Notes under the pieces: model-generated
What the model was told of the DNA's origin: nothing
What the model saw: only the letters and a program-made list of their open reading frames with translations
Databases searched by the model: none
Made by a program: the position numbers and the translations under genes
Assembly (NCBI GenBank): GCA_030142905.1
Contig: JASJOG010000015.1
Location: forward strand, 2,540,501-2,604,500
DNA from: Heliopora coerulea
Lineage: Eukaryota > Cnidaria > Anthozoa > Scleralcyonacea > Helioporidae
Length of the DNA stretch: 64,000 bases
Direction of reading: 5' to 3'
Shown: in pieces, positions 33,647 to 46,400 of the stretch
Layout: every line of letters begins with the position of its first letter
Position numbering within the stretch: the stretch's first letter is position 1

Positions 33647-34780
33647 TTAACTAAAACACCATTTTAGCAATCCGCCCTTTTTACGTTTTTCCTTCCTTCT
33701 CTCTTTGTCGTCATGTTGCTCATTGTGTTTTTCATACGGAGCGATATCGTTACTGACGACGTCTTCACGATGATTTACGACCTCGCCTTGTGGTGCATTG
33801 CTGTTATCTGGTCCTTCTTTCTCACACAGTTCAAAGATTTCATCCCAGTTTACCTCGCAGCTCTCGACGTTGCTTGTATGTTCCTTACTGATAATCTCTT
33901 CTGTTGGTTGAAGGCGGACAGGATGGTCATTGTTTTCAGTGATTTTCTCCTCATCTTCGTCAGGTTTGTCGGCGACTTCCGTCTGACTATCGCTATCCTT
34001 TTCGGTAGCCTCAGGGTCTTGAAAACGCACGCTCTTGCGACGTTTTTCTTCAGTTCCGTCAAGTCCGGACTCGCCGTAAACTTCTATAAAGAAATTTTCC
34101 AAGTCCACCCCACTTTCGACCTCTTGGACGGTCGCTGCCACAATCGGACTTTCCGGTCCTGACGCATCACCAACGAGAGCCGCGTGTCCGTTCACCTCTT
34201 CGGACATGTCGTCCAATTCCGTTACCTCAGATATTTCGACCTCGACGAATTCCCCCTGCTCCATTTCAGTGATGCCTGGACTGGGTTTGAAATGGCGTGA
34301 TAGCTCTGGGGGTGCTTCCTCGGACTGGTTGGCTCCTTGAGCTGTAATTGTTTCTTCTACAATATTACTCATGTTTGTACTAGGACCTCCTTGGGAGCCT
34401 GAATTGAGTGTAGTAATTTCTTGCGAAACTTCTTGCCTAATTTTTTCGTCCTCAGTTTCGACCTCTACATTCTCCTCAAAAGCAGCGTTACTAAACTGGG
34501 TATTATTGACATTTCCATTGGTTTGTTTATTCTTGTCGGTTTCTCTCCGAGTAGAATCCTCCTTCTGACTCATTTCTTTTTCGCAATGTTTCAAGTCCTT
34601 TTTTGGCATCTTTTCTTTTTCCTCCGACGCCTCCCTTGATTTCTCGGAAATCTCTTTGTCTTCGTTTCCTGTTGCTCCGGTGACTTTGTTGCTGTTCGAG
34701 TCGAACGTCGCGCCTTCATTTTCGTAGAAATATGAATGTTCGGGATTACGTTTTATGCTCAGTAGCCTCACCTGTGCCAT
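33647..34780 (-). CDS. Acidic Glu/Lys-rich protein with basic, Cys-containing C-terminus
   Basis: A 377-residue single-exon frame from ATG at 34780, highly charged and probably largely disordered. No named family is recognised. Near residue 233 it has FFIEVYGESG and near residue 313 EVNWDEIFE. Both recur in the same order in the smaller gene at 40712-41221 (VFVKLYGQPG and EVDWDSVFE), so the two genes are related. A KSVRFQDPE segment follows the first motif. The C-terminus is a cluster of Lys/Arg, then GGLLKWCFS; a basic patch with a near-terminal cysteine suggests membrane association by acylation, but this is inference. Low-complexity composition makes distant matches unreliable. Upstream exons cannot be excluded. 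Confidence 0.65.
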   Translation of the reverse strand: MAQVRLLSIKRNPEHSYFYENEGATFDSNSNKVTGATGNEDKEISEKSREASEEKEKMPKKDLKHCEKEMSQKEDSTRRETDKNKQTNGNVNNTQFSNAAFEENVEVETEDEKIRQEVSQEITTLNSGSQGGPSTNMSNIVEETITAQGANQSEEAPPELSRHFKPSPGITEMEQGEFVEVEISEVTELDDMSEEVNGHAALVGDASGPESPIVAATVQEVESGVDLENFFIEVYGESGLDGTEEKRRKSVRFQDPEATEKDSDSQTEVADKPDEDEEKITENNDHPVRLQPTEEIISKEHTSNVESCEVNWDEIFELCEKEGPDNSNAPQGEVVNHREDVVSNDIAPYEKHNEQHDDKERRKEKRKKGGLLKWCFS

Positions 34781-37700
34781 TGTCAGCTGAGATTCTACGT
34801 CAAAAGAAAAAAAAGGAAAATATCATTAAATAACACCGTGTTATGCGAGACTCGCCTCCATTTTTGCTTACGAGTCCGGGCACTTTTTAGTTTAATGGGG
34901 AATCTTCCTAGATTCTCACGTTCGTAGAAAATTACCGCATGCGTGCTTGTCACGGAAGTTCAAATTATCTCGTGGGTCTTTCCTAGATAATTCAACGTTC
35001 GACTAAGTAATTCTGCGTAATATCCGAGAATCGCAGTTGAAGAAAGACCGACTGGCGTGGAAAACACTTTCGTTAGACCTACACATGTGATTTGTCCTGA
35101 CTAGCTTCATGAACGGCCATATCCCTTTATTATCCAAGCTTAGTAACACTGCCAAAATGCTTCGGAGGTTACAATCGTGATATTAATCTGAAAACATGAC
35201 ATAAACGGGGAATAAAAACGTTGCGGAAACGTCAATTTGGTTGTTTGTTATTCCCTTGTTTTGCCGCCCACGAAGTCGAGGTTATTGGAGCAAATAGGAA
35301 ACATTATGTTGACAATGTTTTGCAGCAATTTTTCCGAAACAATCTTTTTCAGTTTTGCCAGGTATGAACAACGGATTCAGAACCATTGCAGCAAAACCAA
35401 ATCGACTTGTCACCATAACACTCATAGGATTAGGTTTAGAGTGGATAGAAACATAAATAGCTTGTTTCCCAGGGGATGTATTTTGGAACTAAAGCCGCAT
35501 TTACACCAACATAAACGAACCCAGGTTCACTCGTGGTTAGCACTGACTTTGGCATTGATTCTGGAACCGATATATCACTAGATATGCGTTATTTTTTCCC
35601 AGGTCAATCCCGAGTTAGCAGTGTTTGCCACCTTCCGAAAATTGACCCTAATTGGCGCAAACCTTGGGCAAAGCCAAATTAGTTTTTTCCATGTGTAAAC
35701 AAGGCTCAAGAGGACACAATCGTAAACCTATTGATCTAATCCTAATTAATTATAGTTTTGTACAGTTAAAATTCAGGTAATATCGGAGAGGTAAATTTGA
35801 AATTTTCGTGGCGAGACTTTGCATGAAATTAAATAAGATTTATACTGTCAAGTTTTAGCTGACATCGGCAACCGAAATATAAAGAAGAGAGGAAATAAAC
35901 TTTTAATCCAAGATGAACGACGATCGCCTTTTATGGGAATGGTTGTTTTAGTTTACATGAAACGGAAGCGAAATCATCTCGAACCGGTTTGACTCCATCT
36001 TGGTGTTGGGCCAACACTAATGAATGTACCACAATCAACATGTTTCTTTAATGGAAATGGGAGCTAGGAAAACGCTAGAAATTCAAAAGTTTTTGCAAAT
36101 CCTCGCCTGAAACTCGTCCGGATCTCATGTGGACACTTTGGGAAATCTCCACTTTTGCGCAGATCTGGCTTCAAACTGATGTCGTTTAATCCGTCCCTTC
36201 CTTAGAAACGTTAAATCTCGTAATATATCCACTGTCAAAACATACACCCTCGACATATCAAAGTGCTTCCGCCACTCCGAGACTAAAAGGACTGACTTCG
36301 TATTTATCAAAGTTTTCTTTATCGTAGGAGTGCCTTATGGCAACCTACAGAGATAAATTTTTTGAAATTTTTTCATTTGTTTTCTGTTAACGTCGTAAAG
36401 TTCTCATACATCGAACGAAGCTATTTGTTTACTCAGCTTTTACCGACTTGGTCACATACCACAAATGTCAAATTTTTACGTTGATATTATTTATCAAACT
36501 GTTTGTCGATAGATCATTCAATTCTTTGTTCTCCCGTAGGGTAGTGATTGTAAGTTCCGTTTGACAAGCCTGCGCACGTACACGTTTCTTTTAGATCCCT
36601 CCAGAAGGCCAAATGTCGATCACCCACTTCAAAAGGAATTTCATGTGAAAGGTACAAACCCGTTCTACCGCATTCCTTTGTTCGAGGGTAACGACCCAAG
36701 AAAGAAAATACCTTAGTTGCTTTAAATAAGAGATTTTTACCAGGGACAAAACGACCTTTTAGCTCTTGCGACTTGTGAATATTACTGACATTATAATCTG
36801 ATTTATGGATTAAAATATGTTTGCGACAATGTTAATTCAAGTAAGCGCTACACATGCAGGATACGTATTTTTCCCAAGGAAAATGAGTCAAAACGGCGGT
36901 TAATATCGCGTTGACACCTGAAAACATTATATTTACTTATGAAAAGGTCACGTTGATTGAACAGTCGGTGGTCTATAATAATGCATATCTAGAGTTAAGT
37001 GCGTGAGAAAAAAATTAAGTGCCACAAGTGGTGTTAATTCCCCTATTTGAGACGAAACAGGTTGAAGACAAACTAAAGTGGATTTCAGCCGTTTGCCTTA
37101 AGTTAAAACATTCGACTCAAAGTTTTGTCCTTTTCCATTTAAGTCCAATGTAGTCATATGACTACAACGAACTTAAATGGAATAGCACAAAACTAAATTA
37201 GCAACTTCGCTAAGCCAATTTATTGCCGTGGAACACAGTTTCTTCTTGAGTTTGGTGCGATTTATCTTTTGTAACCTGTTTACTCTTCATAAAAGCAGCT
37301 ATCTTGTGTATATGAAAGCCAAGTCGACTTGGTGTGGACAAAATTGCACCTCACTGACATTGTTCAGTGTTCATACTTTCTGAAAACATCTTGTGAAAAC
37401 ATTTTGATTTAAACGAGGTTGTATCCCAGTATAATTATTGAAGAGTATCGTATTATTAACAAACAATATCTACCTACAAGACTCTCTAGATTCTATCACT
37501 CACCTCTCTAGATTCTATCACTTGTCCACGGTCAACCCTGCAGTAATTTCTTGTGTTTGAATTAAAAATGATTATCTAACAAACTTTCTCCAATCAAAAC
37601 CGGAACAGTTTCTTGTGGGATTTAGAACCGTAATATGGTGCCAAGATGCGAGACTGAACACATTCGGATCACTTTGAATTTATCTTTGACTTAAAACATT

Positions 37701-40700
37701 CTTGCATTTAATCTAGAATGTAAGATATGCGCTCAAGCGATTAATTTTATACAGCACATCAACAAAACATGCACAAAATTAATACCTTCTGTATTAATTC
37801 ACAAAGTCTTCAGTATTACTTTTGTATATTTGACATTGATTTCCCTGACAATTCTCAGAAGTTACACTGCAGTACGGACCACCAGGAGTAGTTGTTCCTT
37901 TCCAAAGTTAAGAGATGCAAGATTATGATTATTAGGCAACCCTAACAGCGATAGTCCTATCCTACTTGGGACTGAGTAGTGCAATCGTTTGATTCGATGT
38001 CTTTGTTTACGATTGAATTTGATCGTTTGCATGACTCATTTTGAGATTTTCTAAGTCGTGTCAGCTAACAGTAAACAATAAATTCGGCTTGACTGTATCA
38101 CAGTGAAATATTTACCAGAGTAAGGGCTGATAATTGTACGACGAACGAGCAAAGTATTGTCGAAACTATAGCAAGGGCGAGCAGATTGTTTCACTGCTGA
38201 AATAGTTTTCCACGTGTCGCTGTTTAATGTGGCAGCTTGAGTCAATCACCACGTTTTCCTAGGATAGTGACACTAGAACTTCAGTCAGTACAATATCTTA
38301 ATTTTAAACGTCATATATATGTTCAACTTAACTTCAAGAAGTGAATAGTTCTTTGCTTTTTCCACGATAGTAGATTTTTCCTGATCGAATCATCTGCTCA
38401 CTGAAGTAAGGTCTGGCTTAACGTAAGGTCTTTGTCCGATGTTCTTTTCAGCAATGGAATAGAATGATCACATCACATTGTTCACATGCACATGAATAAT
38501 CCAAGCTTGCAAGTTTCGGACTGGTTCAACGAGCTGTCGATTAATTTACCAGTTTTCGAAATACTGTTAATCTGGCAAGGCCTGTGCGATCATCATCCAA
38601 CCTAAAAGTCCACAGTCAAACGTCACTGAATCCTACTTCGTTTGCTATCCATGCAAAATATAAGGTCTATCCTGATCCTTTCGCCTTTCATAAGGAATTG
38701 TCCTAGAGGAATGCTTACTCCTCAGACTACCAGCTTTTACATGGACGTCTGTCCTTAAGAGGTATCTGCGGGATAATGGTGTCTCTCTAAGAGACTCGTT
38801 TTCTTTAAAACCTTCGTTTTATCTCCGCCACATGGCCACTTCAGAGAGATGTCTGCAAACTCTGAAATGATGCCCACCAAGGATTGGTGTCTACTTTTTA
38901 CGAACTTCTGTTTTAGAGTGGTAATTACCTTAGAAAGGTTTCTATTTCACTGAAATATCTACGACAGGCAACCGTTTCTTTGGGAGAGTTGTGTAATTCA
39001 CAGATACACAAGCTGATATCTGTGTGAGAGTGAGGTGTTTGCTTTTGAAAACTGCGGGCGTCTTCCTCAAAACGGTCTTGGTTTTTAAGAAAATCGATGT
39101 GAAAAGATTCCGAGCTCTTATCTGTTCTTGCTCCCGAAAATCCCACTACATCTTGTTCTATACCGTCTTACGACGCTCTCCAGTTGCACTGTTAAGTTGG
39201 TCATTCCAGTAGTTCTGGGTTTGATGTAAAAGTCAAGTGAGATAGAAATATGATAATTTAAATGTTCTCATACATCATAACTCTCTTGTTTTTGGACAGG
39301 CAGTTGATTTGCTGAAAAGCCCAAGTATATGGCATTTAACTAAAAACGCATAAGAAGGAGCTTAATAATTTTGAGCGAAAGTCATGATTCCTCTTGATAA
39401 ATTTTGTTTGTTTTCCCAGCAATCCTGATTCCTGAGAGGCACGTTTTAAAGACATGATAATTCAGGGACTGCTGAAACCCGGGGATGGGGAGGCTTTAGT
39501 TCCCCTCATACTTTTATTACATGGAAACGAATTTCTCCCACTAGTTTAAAGGCTGTTTTTAGGACAGTATTTAAGATGTATTTCAATACACAATCACTCA
39601 TTTAACAAAGCCATCTAACCCAGAAGATTGCTCAGCTGAAACACAGTACCTGCGAAGTAATTACAGCAAAGATGTCGATGTTCATCACTTCAATACACAA
39701 GCGGCCATTTTTCGTGTTTTAATGAGATGCAAATCCTGTTTGCTTGGAAAAGATTTAAACGTTTTCTGAGCCGGAAAAAAATTTGGTAAACCAGATGAAC
39801 ACCATCTGTAAGCTTCTCCATGTAAATCCTGCTGCTAGTGAGGCTGGGTTAGATAATTTTGTGCCGCAAGAAGACTCGAGGCATCCAGCAAACATGACTC
39901 AGCGAAGGTTTAACAATTTCACTGTACTTCACTCACACAAGCCCAGTACTGAACAACTTGACCTAACTCAAACGGCGAACTCAGGTTTATTTATCGTAAC
40001 AAATTTCGCCAGTATACTTTTCTAGTTGTGTATCAGATATTTGAGTGAATAGTTTCAGTAATATTTTACTGTAATTTCTTTCTCTTAATGTAATCTAAGT
40101 TTCTGAATCTGAATTATTAAAAAAAATTAGAAGCGTCTTTAGCCGTTTCAGTGGTGTTGATTTCGAAAAACTTTCAGGGGGAGTATGCCCCCAGGACCAT
40201 TTTTTATTCCCCCCCACTTAAGATTTCGCTCTGTGGTCCCTGTATTTACATGTACTGATGTTCGAGTACTACGCATTCAAGTCAATATTTTAATGAAGTA
40301 AATATAACATATATAATAATGAAGTAAATGAATAAAAGTCGTAGAACAGAATCCTTCAGCAAAATCGGAAGATTGATAATTTTGGCTCAAATCTTTGCCA
40401 CCAGCTATAACCTCAGATCTCCTTGTGAATATAGTAGCCTATGAGCAAGTTGCTTCTCTGAAAAAATTGCCAAGAAAACCCCACATCAAAAATATATTCG
40501 CAGTCTTCTGTTATGAGTTTAAAGTAAGTTTAAAAGTTTTCAATCGCCTAGTCAATGGAGCAATGTTGTTACTCAACATTACACCGTGTTTTCATTTTAA
40601 TTTCCATGTATTTATGCTAAATGTTCCTCATTCATGTCTCTTTTGATGTCACTCAAACTTGTTTATACTGTATTATATCACTGGTACAAGTGTCTGTGAG

Positions 40701-40711
40701 TCTTGGTTGAC
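34781..40711. other. Gene-free stretch
   Basis: No open frame with a recognisable domain is present. A 20-bp sequence CTCTCTAGATTCTATCACT occurs twice in tandem at about 37482-37521. The sequence just above 34780 may hold the promoter of the minus-strand acidic-protein gene. Nothing else can be assigned. Confidence 0.4.
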
Positions 40712-41221
40712 TCACAGGATAACACAAGACGAGTTGCTATCCGTCTCCGCCGATGCTTGTTTGTCGGCTTCAGAATTTCCCATTTCTTCGAAAACTGAGT
40801 CCCAATCAACCTCAGCAGCATTTTCTATCGAGACAGTTTTGGGTTTAATAGTATACTCGTCGACCTTGGGCCGTTCACTTTCAGGCTTGTCATTCGATAT
40901 TCCTGGGATCTGATTGCTTTGGGTTTCTTGTCTGTTATCCAATTCTTTGCAATCCTGCCGATCCATTGTTCTTCTTTGAAGAATTTCTCGTTGCTCTTCG
41001 ATGCCGATTGCTTTGCCAGGCTGACCATACAACTTTACAAAAACTTCGTCGATATCTCCCCCGATTTCCTCAGCAATAAGCACACTTTTCGATATGTTGT
41101 CTTCCACAGCTAACCCCCTGGCTTCACTGAATCTTAGCTTGCCAAACAAGGACTCGATCTGAGCTTGTTCTACAGCACTCATCTTCTCAACTTTCTTGAC
41201 CTCGAAATTAGTGCTGGTCAT
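40712..41221 (-). CDS. Small acidic protein with C-terminal CaaX box (CVIL)
   Basis: A 169-residue single-exon frame from ATG at 41221. No named family is recognised. It shares VFVKLYGQPG (near residue 60) and EVDWDSVFEEM (near residue 139), in the same order, with the acidic protein encoded at 33647-34780 about 6 kb away on the same strand. The last four residues, CVIL, form a CaaX box; a terminal Leu is the usual signal for geranylgeranylation, so the protein is probably membrane-tethered in the cytosol. The N-terminal part is predicted to be helical. It is probably a tandem paralogue of its neighbour that diverged in length and in its lipidation signal. Confidence 0.65.
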   Translation of the reverse strand: MTSTNFEVKKVEKMSAVEQAQIESLFGKLRFSEARGLAVEDNISKSVLIAEEIGGDIDEVFVKLYGQPGKAIGIEEQREILQRRTMDRQDCKELDNRQETQSNQIPGISNDKPESERPKVDEYTIKPKTVSIENAAEVDWDSVFEEMGNSEADKQASAETDSNSSCVIL

Positions 41222-43465
41222 ATTTCGCTACCGTAGTTTTTACCACCACGTCAACGTCGCATAATGAACCGATCAACCCTCCGCAAGCTCTAAAATTATA
41301 TGGCTGTGCCAATGCTCTAATATTTAATCACTCGTTTCAACTGACACGATTGGTTATTGGACTCTCTAAATCATTTCCCTTCCGGACATTCGCGACTCAT
41401 ATTAGTATTCAGCTAACAAAAACAGGCAAAAGTTAAAATATAACACAATCCATGACAAGTCTTCGCTCGTAATATCGCTAATTTGATTAATCTTTAAAAT
41501 CGTTGGAGTTGACTGTAATTGAAGTCTTTCCAGAAGGTGACGACCCTTGAGTATTTTAGTCTGTATAATACCAGAGTACCTAATTGCCATTCGTTCCTCG
41601 TAAATGCGCCGCTACATTGGCCAATTTCTAAAGCTGTTTCGCAACCTAACTCTTATAATAAAATGCCACATTTGTAGTTGAAACAATCGCATGCTACTTT
41701 TTCATACTAAAAATTGCAATTCCTTGCATCCATCGCACCAAAACGGTGTTTTGGCGTGAGCATACGAAACCCGTTTCTCAACCTGGCATAAAACCAAGAA
41801 AAAAGGAATTGACTTTCAGTTAATGGTTACATCAGAAAAAGAGGTTTCCAGATGTCCGCCATACTAATACCGCTACATGATGAATGGACTGAACTCTAAC
41901 CCTAACACTTACTCGGTCTCTAGTCCTAACGTTTACACTCGGACCCTATCAATTAACTTATTGTAGACCTAAACCTAACACTACCCCATATCCATTGCCA
42001 TGGGTTTTCCGTGTAGGCCAAGCCTCACAATAATACATTTGCAAAAGCCATTATATAAGTTTAGCGATGAGTGAATGGGAGGACATATAAAAGTAAATAA
42101 CTAATGTAAAACAATGCTAATATTTGGTTTTAGGTGAACCAGTTTAGCCGAAATACAGTTGTCAGCTTCCAGTGAATTGTATGAGTCAGATGTCGTTTAC
42201 CCAGGATTCTCAGCAAAGACCTACTGAGGCACGAATAGCTGGGGAAGTCCCGTCTACCTTCAGGCCGCATCTTGGCAACTTACATGGTAACCATTCTTGA
42301 TGGGAACAATAGGGTTAATGAGATCTTCTACAAGGCAATATTATTCAACTGATCGTCAGTTCTGAATATGTTGTGTCGGACGATGTTTTCTTTTTGCTTT
42401 CCTGGGAAATGTTTTAATCCAAGATTGAAGTAATACCTAAGCAAACGTGTCTAATATTTCGGTGTGAACGGATGATCTCTAACGAAAAAAAATCTCATGG
42501 TTAAATACGCGAGACAGTGGTGTCAGTTTGGCGCTATGTCGAAAAATACTTTCTTTCGAAAACATCAGTGCCGGAAATTTTCATGATCTTCGTTGTAACT
42601 GTGGACGAACAAGTTAAGTATACAGAGAAGCTATATAGATACAATCGAAACTGTTTATAAACGGCACCTTATTTGATATTCTTATCTCGTCATATAAATT
42701 AGTATTCCTCGGCTCCTTGTGTGAGAAATTGAAAATAATTTTTGCTTTAAAATGAGGCTAGGGGGGTGATTGGTATTGAAAAAAAATATCAAGTAAAGCG
42801 CCATTTATGAATTTAGGTATTGAGTAGTAATTATAGATATAAATAAGCCGGATAGATATGGGGTCATCCGACGATTGGGATATTAAACTCACATACAGCA
42901 CAATATTACCCCGAAATATTGCTATGGGAATGCGGTATAGCCATAGGTATAGTGATATATCCGGACGCACGTCGTACTTACACCTTGAATCGACTAATTT
43001 GGGAATCATTCTCACCAAAGATGCTTTGATTCTCATAAAAAGGCTCCATATGACTAAGGACTGATCCATGATGCAGTTCGATGTAAATTTTTTTGTAATT
43101 ATGAAGCAAAACCAAACTCGGTTAAATTAAACATGAATTGATAAACAGTTCACAGGAGCTAATTAATCCAAATATAGTGTACATTCGTACTTGAAAGAAC
43201 TAATAGAAAATTTAGAAGTCGTCTGACTTCTTAACAAAGCCAAGCGTAGCAATCAATTCACACTTCATGGCTCTGTTTCAGTCTCTGGTATATAATGGTC
43301 ACTGATTCAGTCTGTCAAAGTTTCAATATTAATGGTTACTGATTCAAGACTTGAGAAGCGATGGTTTTCAAAGTTTGTCAACTTGCACTGAATTTTCAAA
43401 CGTACAGCCGCTAATCCTAGTCTGTGCCATGCACGTCACAGCATTATATCGCAATTCGCAGAAAA
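41222..43465. other. Gene-free stretch
   Basis: No coding region is recognised. A weak CCTAA-rich patch lies near 41895-41990 (CTAACCCTAACACTT and similar), too degenerate to call telomeric. The part next to 43465 should contain the 3' untranslated region of the minus-strand spondin gene; no canonical AATAAA was found there. Confidence 0.4.
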
Positions 43466-46400
43466 TCAAACGAGATACATGATAAACAAGTTCAAGTGTA
43501 CAAGAACACTGAGTACAAGAACACTGAGGTATGAAACTGAGCATGCCTCATTCCTGATGCCATTTAATGAGGGATTTTTTGACTGAATGATCGAGGATGG
43601 CATGACAGTCACTGTCTGCTTGACATCTTTATCTGACCTTTCGTCAAAGATCGAACTTCTTCGTTTATATATCGTGGCTGCTGTATCCTTTATGTTCCTT
43701 TTGGACATTTTCGTATAGAGCAAACTCTCTGTGTTTGTCCCAGCGGATGAGGGTGGCATGTGCAGTACCCTGGAATTTGGTGATAGCATATCTATGGGAA
43801 TGGTCGAGGTTGTCATAACATTTGCTGTTGTTTTAGAGTCCCCATTTAATGTTTTTACGAAGGAGGAACTTTTTTCATATTCCACGGCTGTAGTAGTCTT
43901 TATATTTTTGTTGGATATCTTCGAAGGAGTCGAAATCCTTGAGTTCGATGTAGTATATGGCGTATTTAGTTTGGTGGTATGTAATGGCTGCTTTGTAGAC
44001 GGAATTATTGAGGATGCCAAGGCATTTACTGTTGGTTTGGCATCACTATCTGAGATATATAAGAAGGATGAACTTCTTCTATATGCCACCTCGGTCGTAG
44101 TCTTTATAATTTTGGTTGGCAGTAATAACAGTATACCAAGTTTTGTGGTATTTAATGACGACTCAGAATAAATTGTAGAGAAGGTCATGCCAATCATTGT
44201 TGACTTAGTATTGTTGTTTGTTGTTTTGACAAAGGATGATCTTCTTTTATATGGCATGGACGTCATATTTCCACTTGCAGAGAAATTTGTATAGGACGAA
44301 CTTATTAGAGTGATAATATTCATTGATGACTGTATGTTCAATTCTTTCGCCTTTAATGGCAGGCTATCTGAAGGATTGATGACGATTACCGTTGGTTTAG
44401 CATCGTCAATTGATAATTTGACGTAAGACGAATTTATTTGATATGTTATGCCTTCTGTTGTATTCATATTCCCGTGGGATATTGCTGAACTAGTAGGTGC
44501 TGGGTGCATTTTCAATTTAGTGGTCTTTAATGACTGCTTATATGACCGTGTAATTGAGGATGTCATGACATTTACTGTACGTTTTGCATCATTATTTGAT
44601 GAACTGTTTTGATATGGGATGGGTGCTGTGAGGTTTATATTTCCGTTGGACGAGCTTCTAATGCCTCCACTAGTGGTTGATGGTAGCATATTCAGTTTGG
44701 TAGTATTTAATAACAGTTTATGGGACAGAATGGCGAAGGATGTCATGACACTTACTGTTGGTTTGGGATTATCATTTGATAGTTTTTCAGGAGATGATAT
44801 TCTTTCATATGATCCTGTTATTGTGATCTTTATACCGTTGAGCAAGCTCGTGATGTCTGCACTCGTGGCTGATGGTAGCATATTGATTTTGGTAGTATTT
44901 AATGACAGCTTATGGGACAGGATGACAGAGGATGACATGACATTTTCTGGTTCCGATGTGGTGATCTTTATATATGCGTTGGACGAACTTCTCATGTCTA
45001 CTGTGGAACGCGATGGCTGCATGTTCAATTCGGGAGTACTGGATAACAGCTTTTGTGACAGAATTATAGAAGACGTCATGGCATTTACTGTTTGATAGGC
45101 ACCGTCATTTGATGTTCTTACGGGGGATGAACTTGTATCATACGGTGTGGTTGTTGTGGTCGTTATATCTCCGTAGGACATTATCTGGGACGTACTCCCT
45201 ACGCTTATGGTAGCTGGTGAAGGTTCCGTATTTAACTTGATGGTACTTTCTGGTTGTTTACGTACCAGAACAAATGACGTTGACACAGTGGTCAGTGTTG
45301 GTTTAGTATTCTTGTTGGTCGCAGATGAAAGTTGAACGTTCGAATCAAATGTTTTTTCAAAGGTAAAGGTGCCAAGTCTCTTTATGGAATCACTACTTTT
45401 AAAAGAGCCTTCTTGTGTACTGTTAATTCGGAATATAGCAACTGGAGGAATCGTTGGTGTATTAGTATCCACAAACCTCGGGGCACTATCAGTACCAGCA
45501 TCATAAGGAAACAACTGTTTTACTCTTTTATCGAGCCATTTCCCAGTGGTTTCGTTGCATAGACTGAAGTCGTGAACTCCAACAAACCAATCTGGCGAGG
45601 GAGCGATCGTGGCAATGGCAGAAATCAAGGTATACTGGCTGTTCACTGGGATATCATTTACAGTAGTGGATCCAGTTGTGAAAATAAGTCCTCCTTCAAA
45701 CTTAGTTAAGGCTGCTTTCCTCGAAATTTGTTCAAGAATTTCTTTGTTTATCTCACCAGTGGCCCCTGTTAAAAAATGTGAAAGGTTAACTTTAAGGACA
45801 TAGTGAAATTTAGTGGGATAATTTGAACTGCATGTGTTGCTCATAGAAAATCAAACATGCATTATATATGCGATTTTATCAATAATTTGTAAGAGGTTTT
45901 ACATGCACTCTGCCTTCTCAGACAGAGATGCAACGGTTTCATGAAATGCTCAATGATTCACGAAGAAAAAGCAAAAGAAACGACTGCCTAATTTGCCGCT
46001 GCGAATCAGATACATAATCGTCGTGATTTACATATAGACTCTTCCTTTGATTTGGTCAGTTCAAACGGCTTGTATTACCAAAAGAGTCGACAAGCGCGGA
46101 CATTTTGCTGCATTCGTATCACGAGTAATATAGATTATTCGCATCCGAGCTCCATAACATATACTAAGGAACAACTTGTAAGTTCAGCCGCTCATGTTCT
46201 ATCTATTACTTGACAGATTAGAGAGGGCAATCTTACTCTCATGATTCTATCAACACTTATTTTGTGAGGAAGCAGATAAGCAGGGTTTTTTTGGTCATAT
46301 GAAGCACACTCGACAAGTAAGAATGAAAAGTCAGCTCAAAACTGACAATAAACAAATCTGAACCAACTAACTCGACCATTTTCAATATTTTTGGAGGAGT

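Noticed and set aside
33713..34162. Plus-strand coding frame opposite the acidic-protein gene
   Set aside because: It is the antisense of a charged, biased-codon frame; no domain is seen, while the minus-strand frame shares motifs with a second gene.
44619..45095. Plus-strand frames opposite the stalk region
   Set aside because: They are antisense to the repetitive Ser/Thr stalk and show only its mirrored periodicity.
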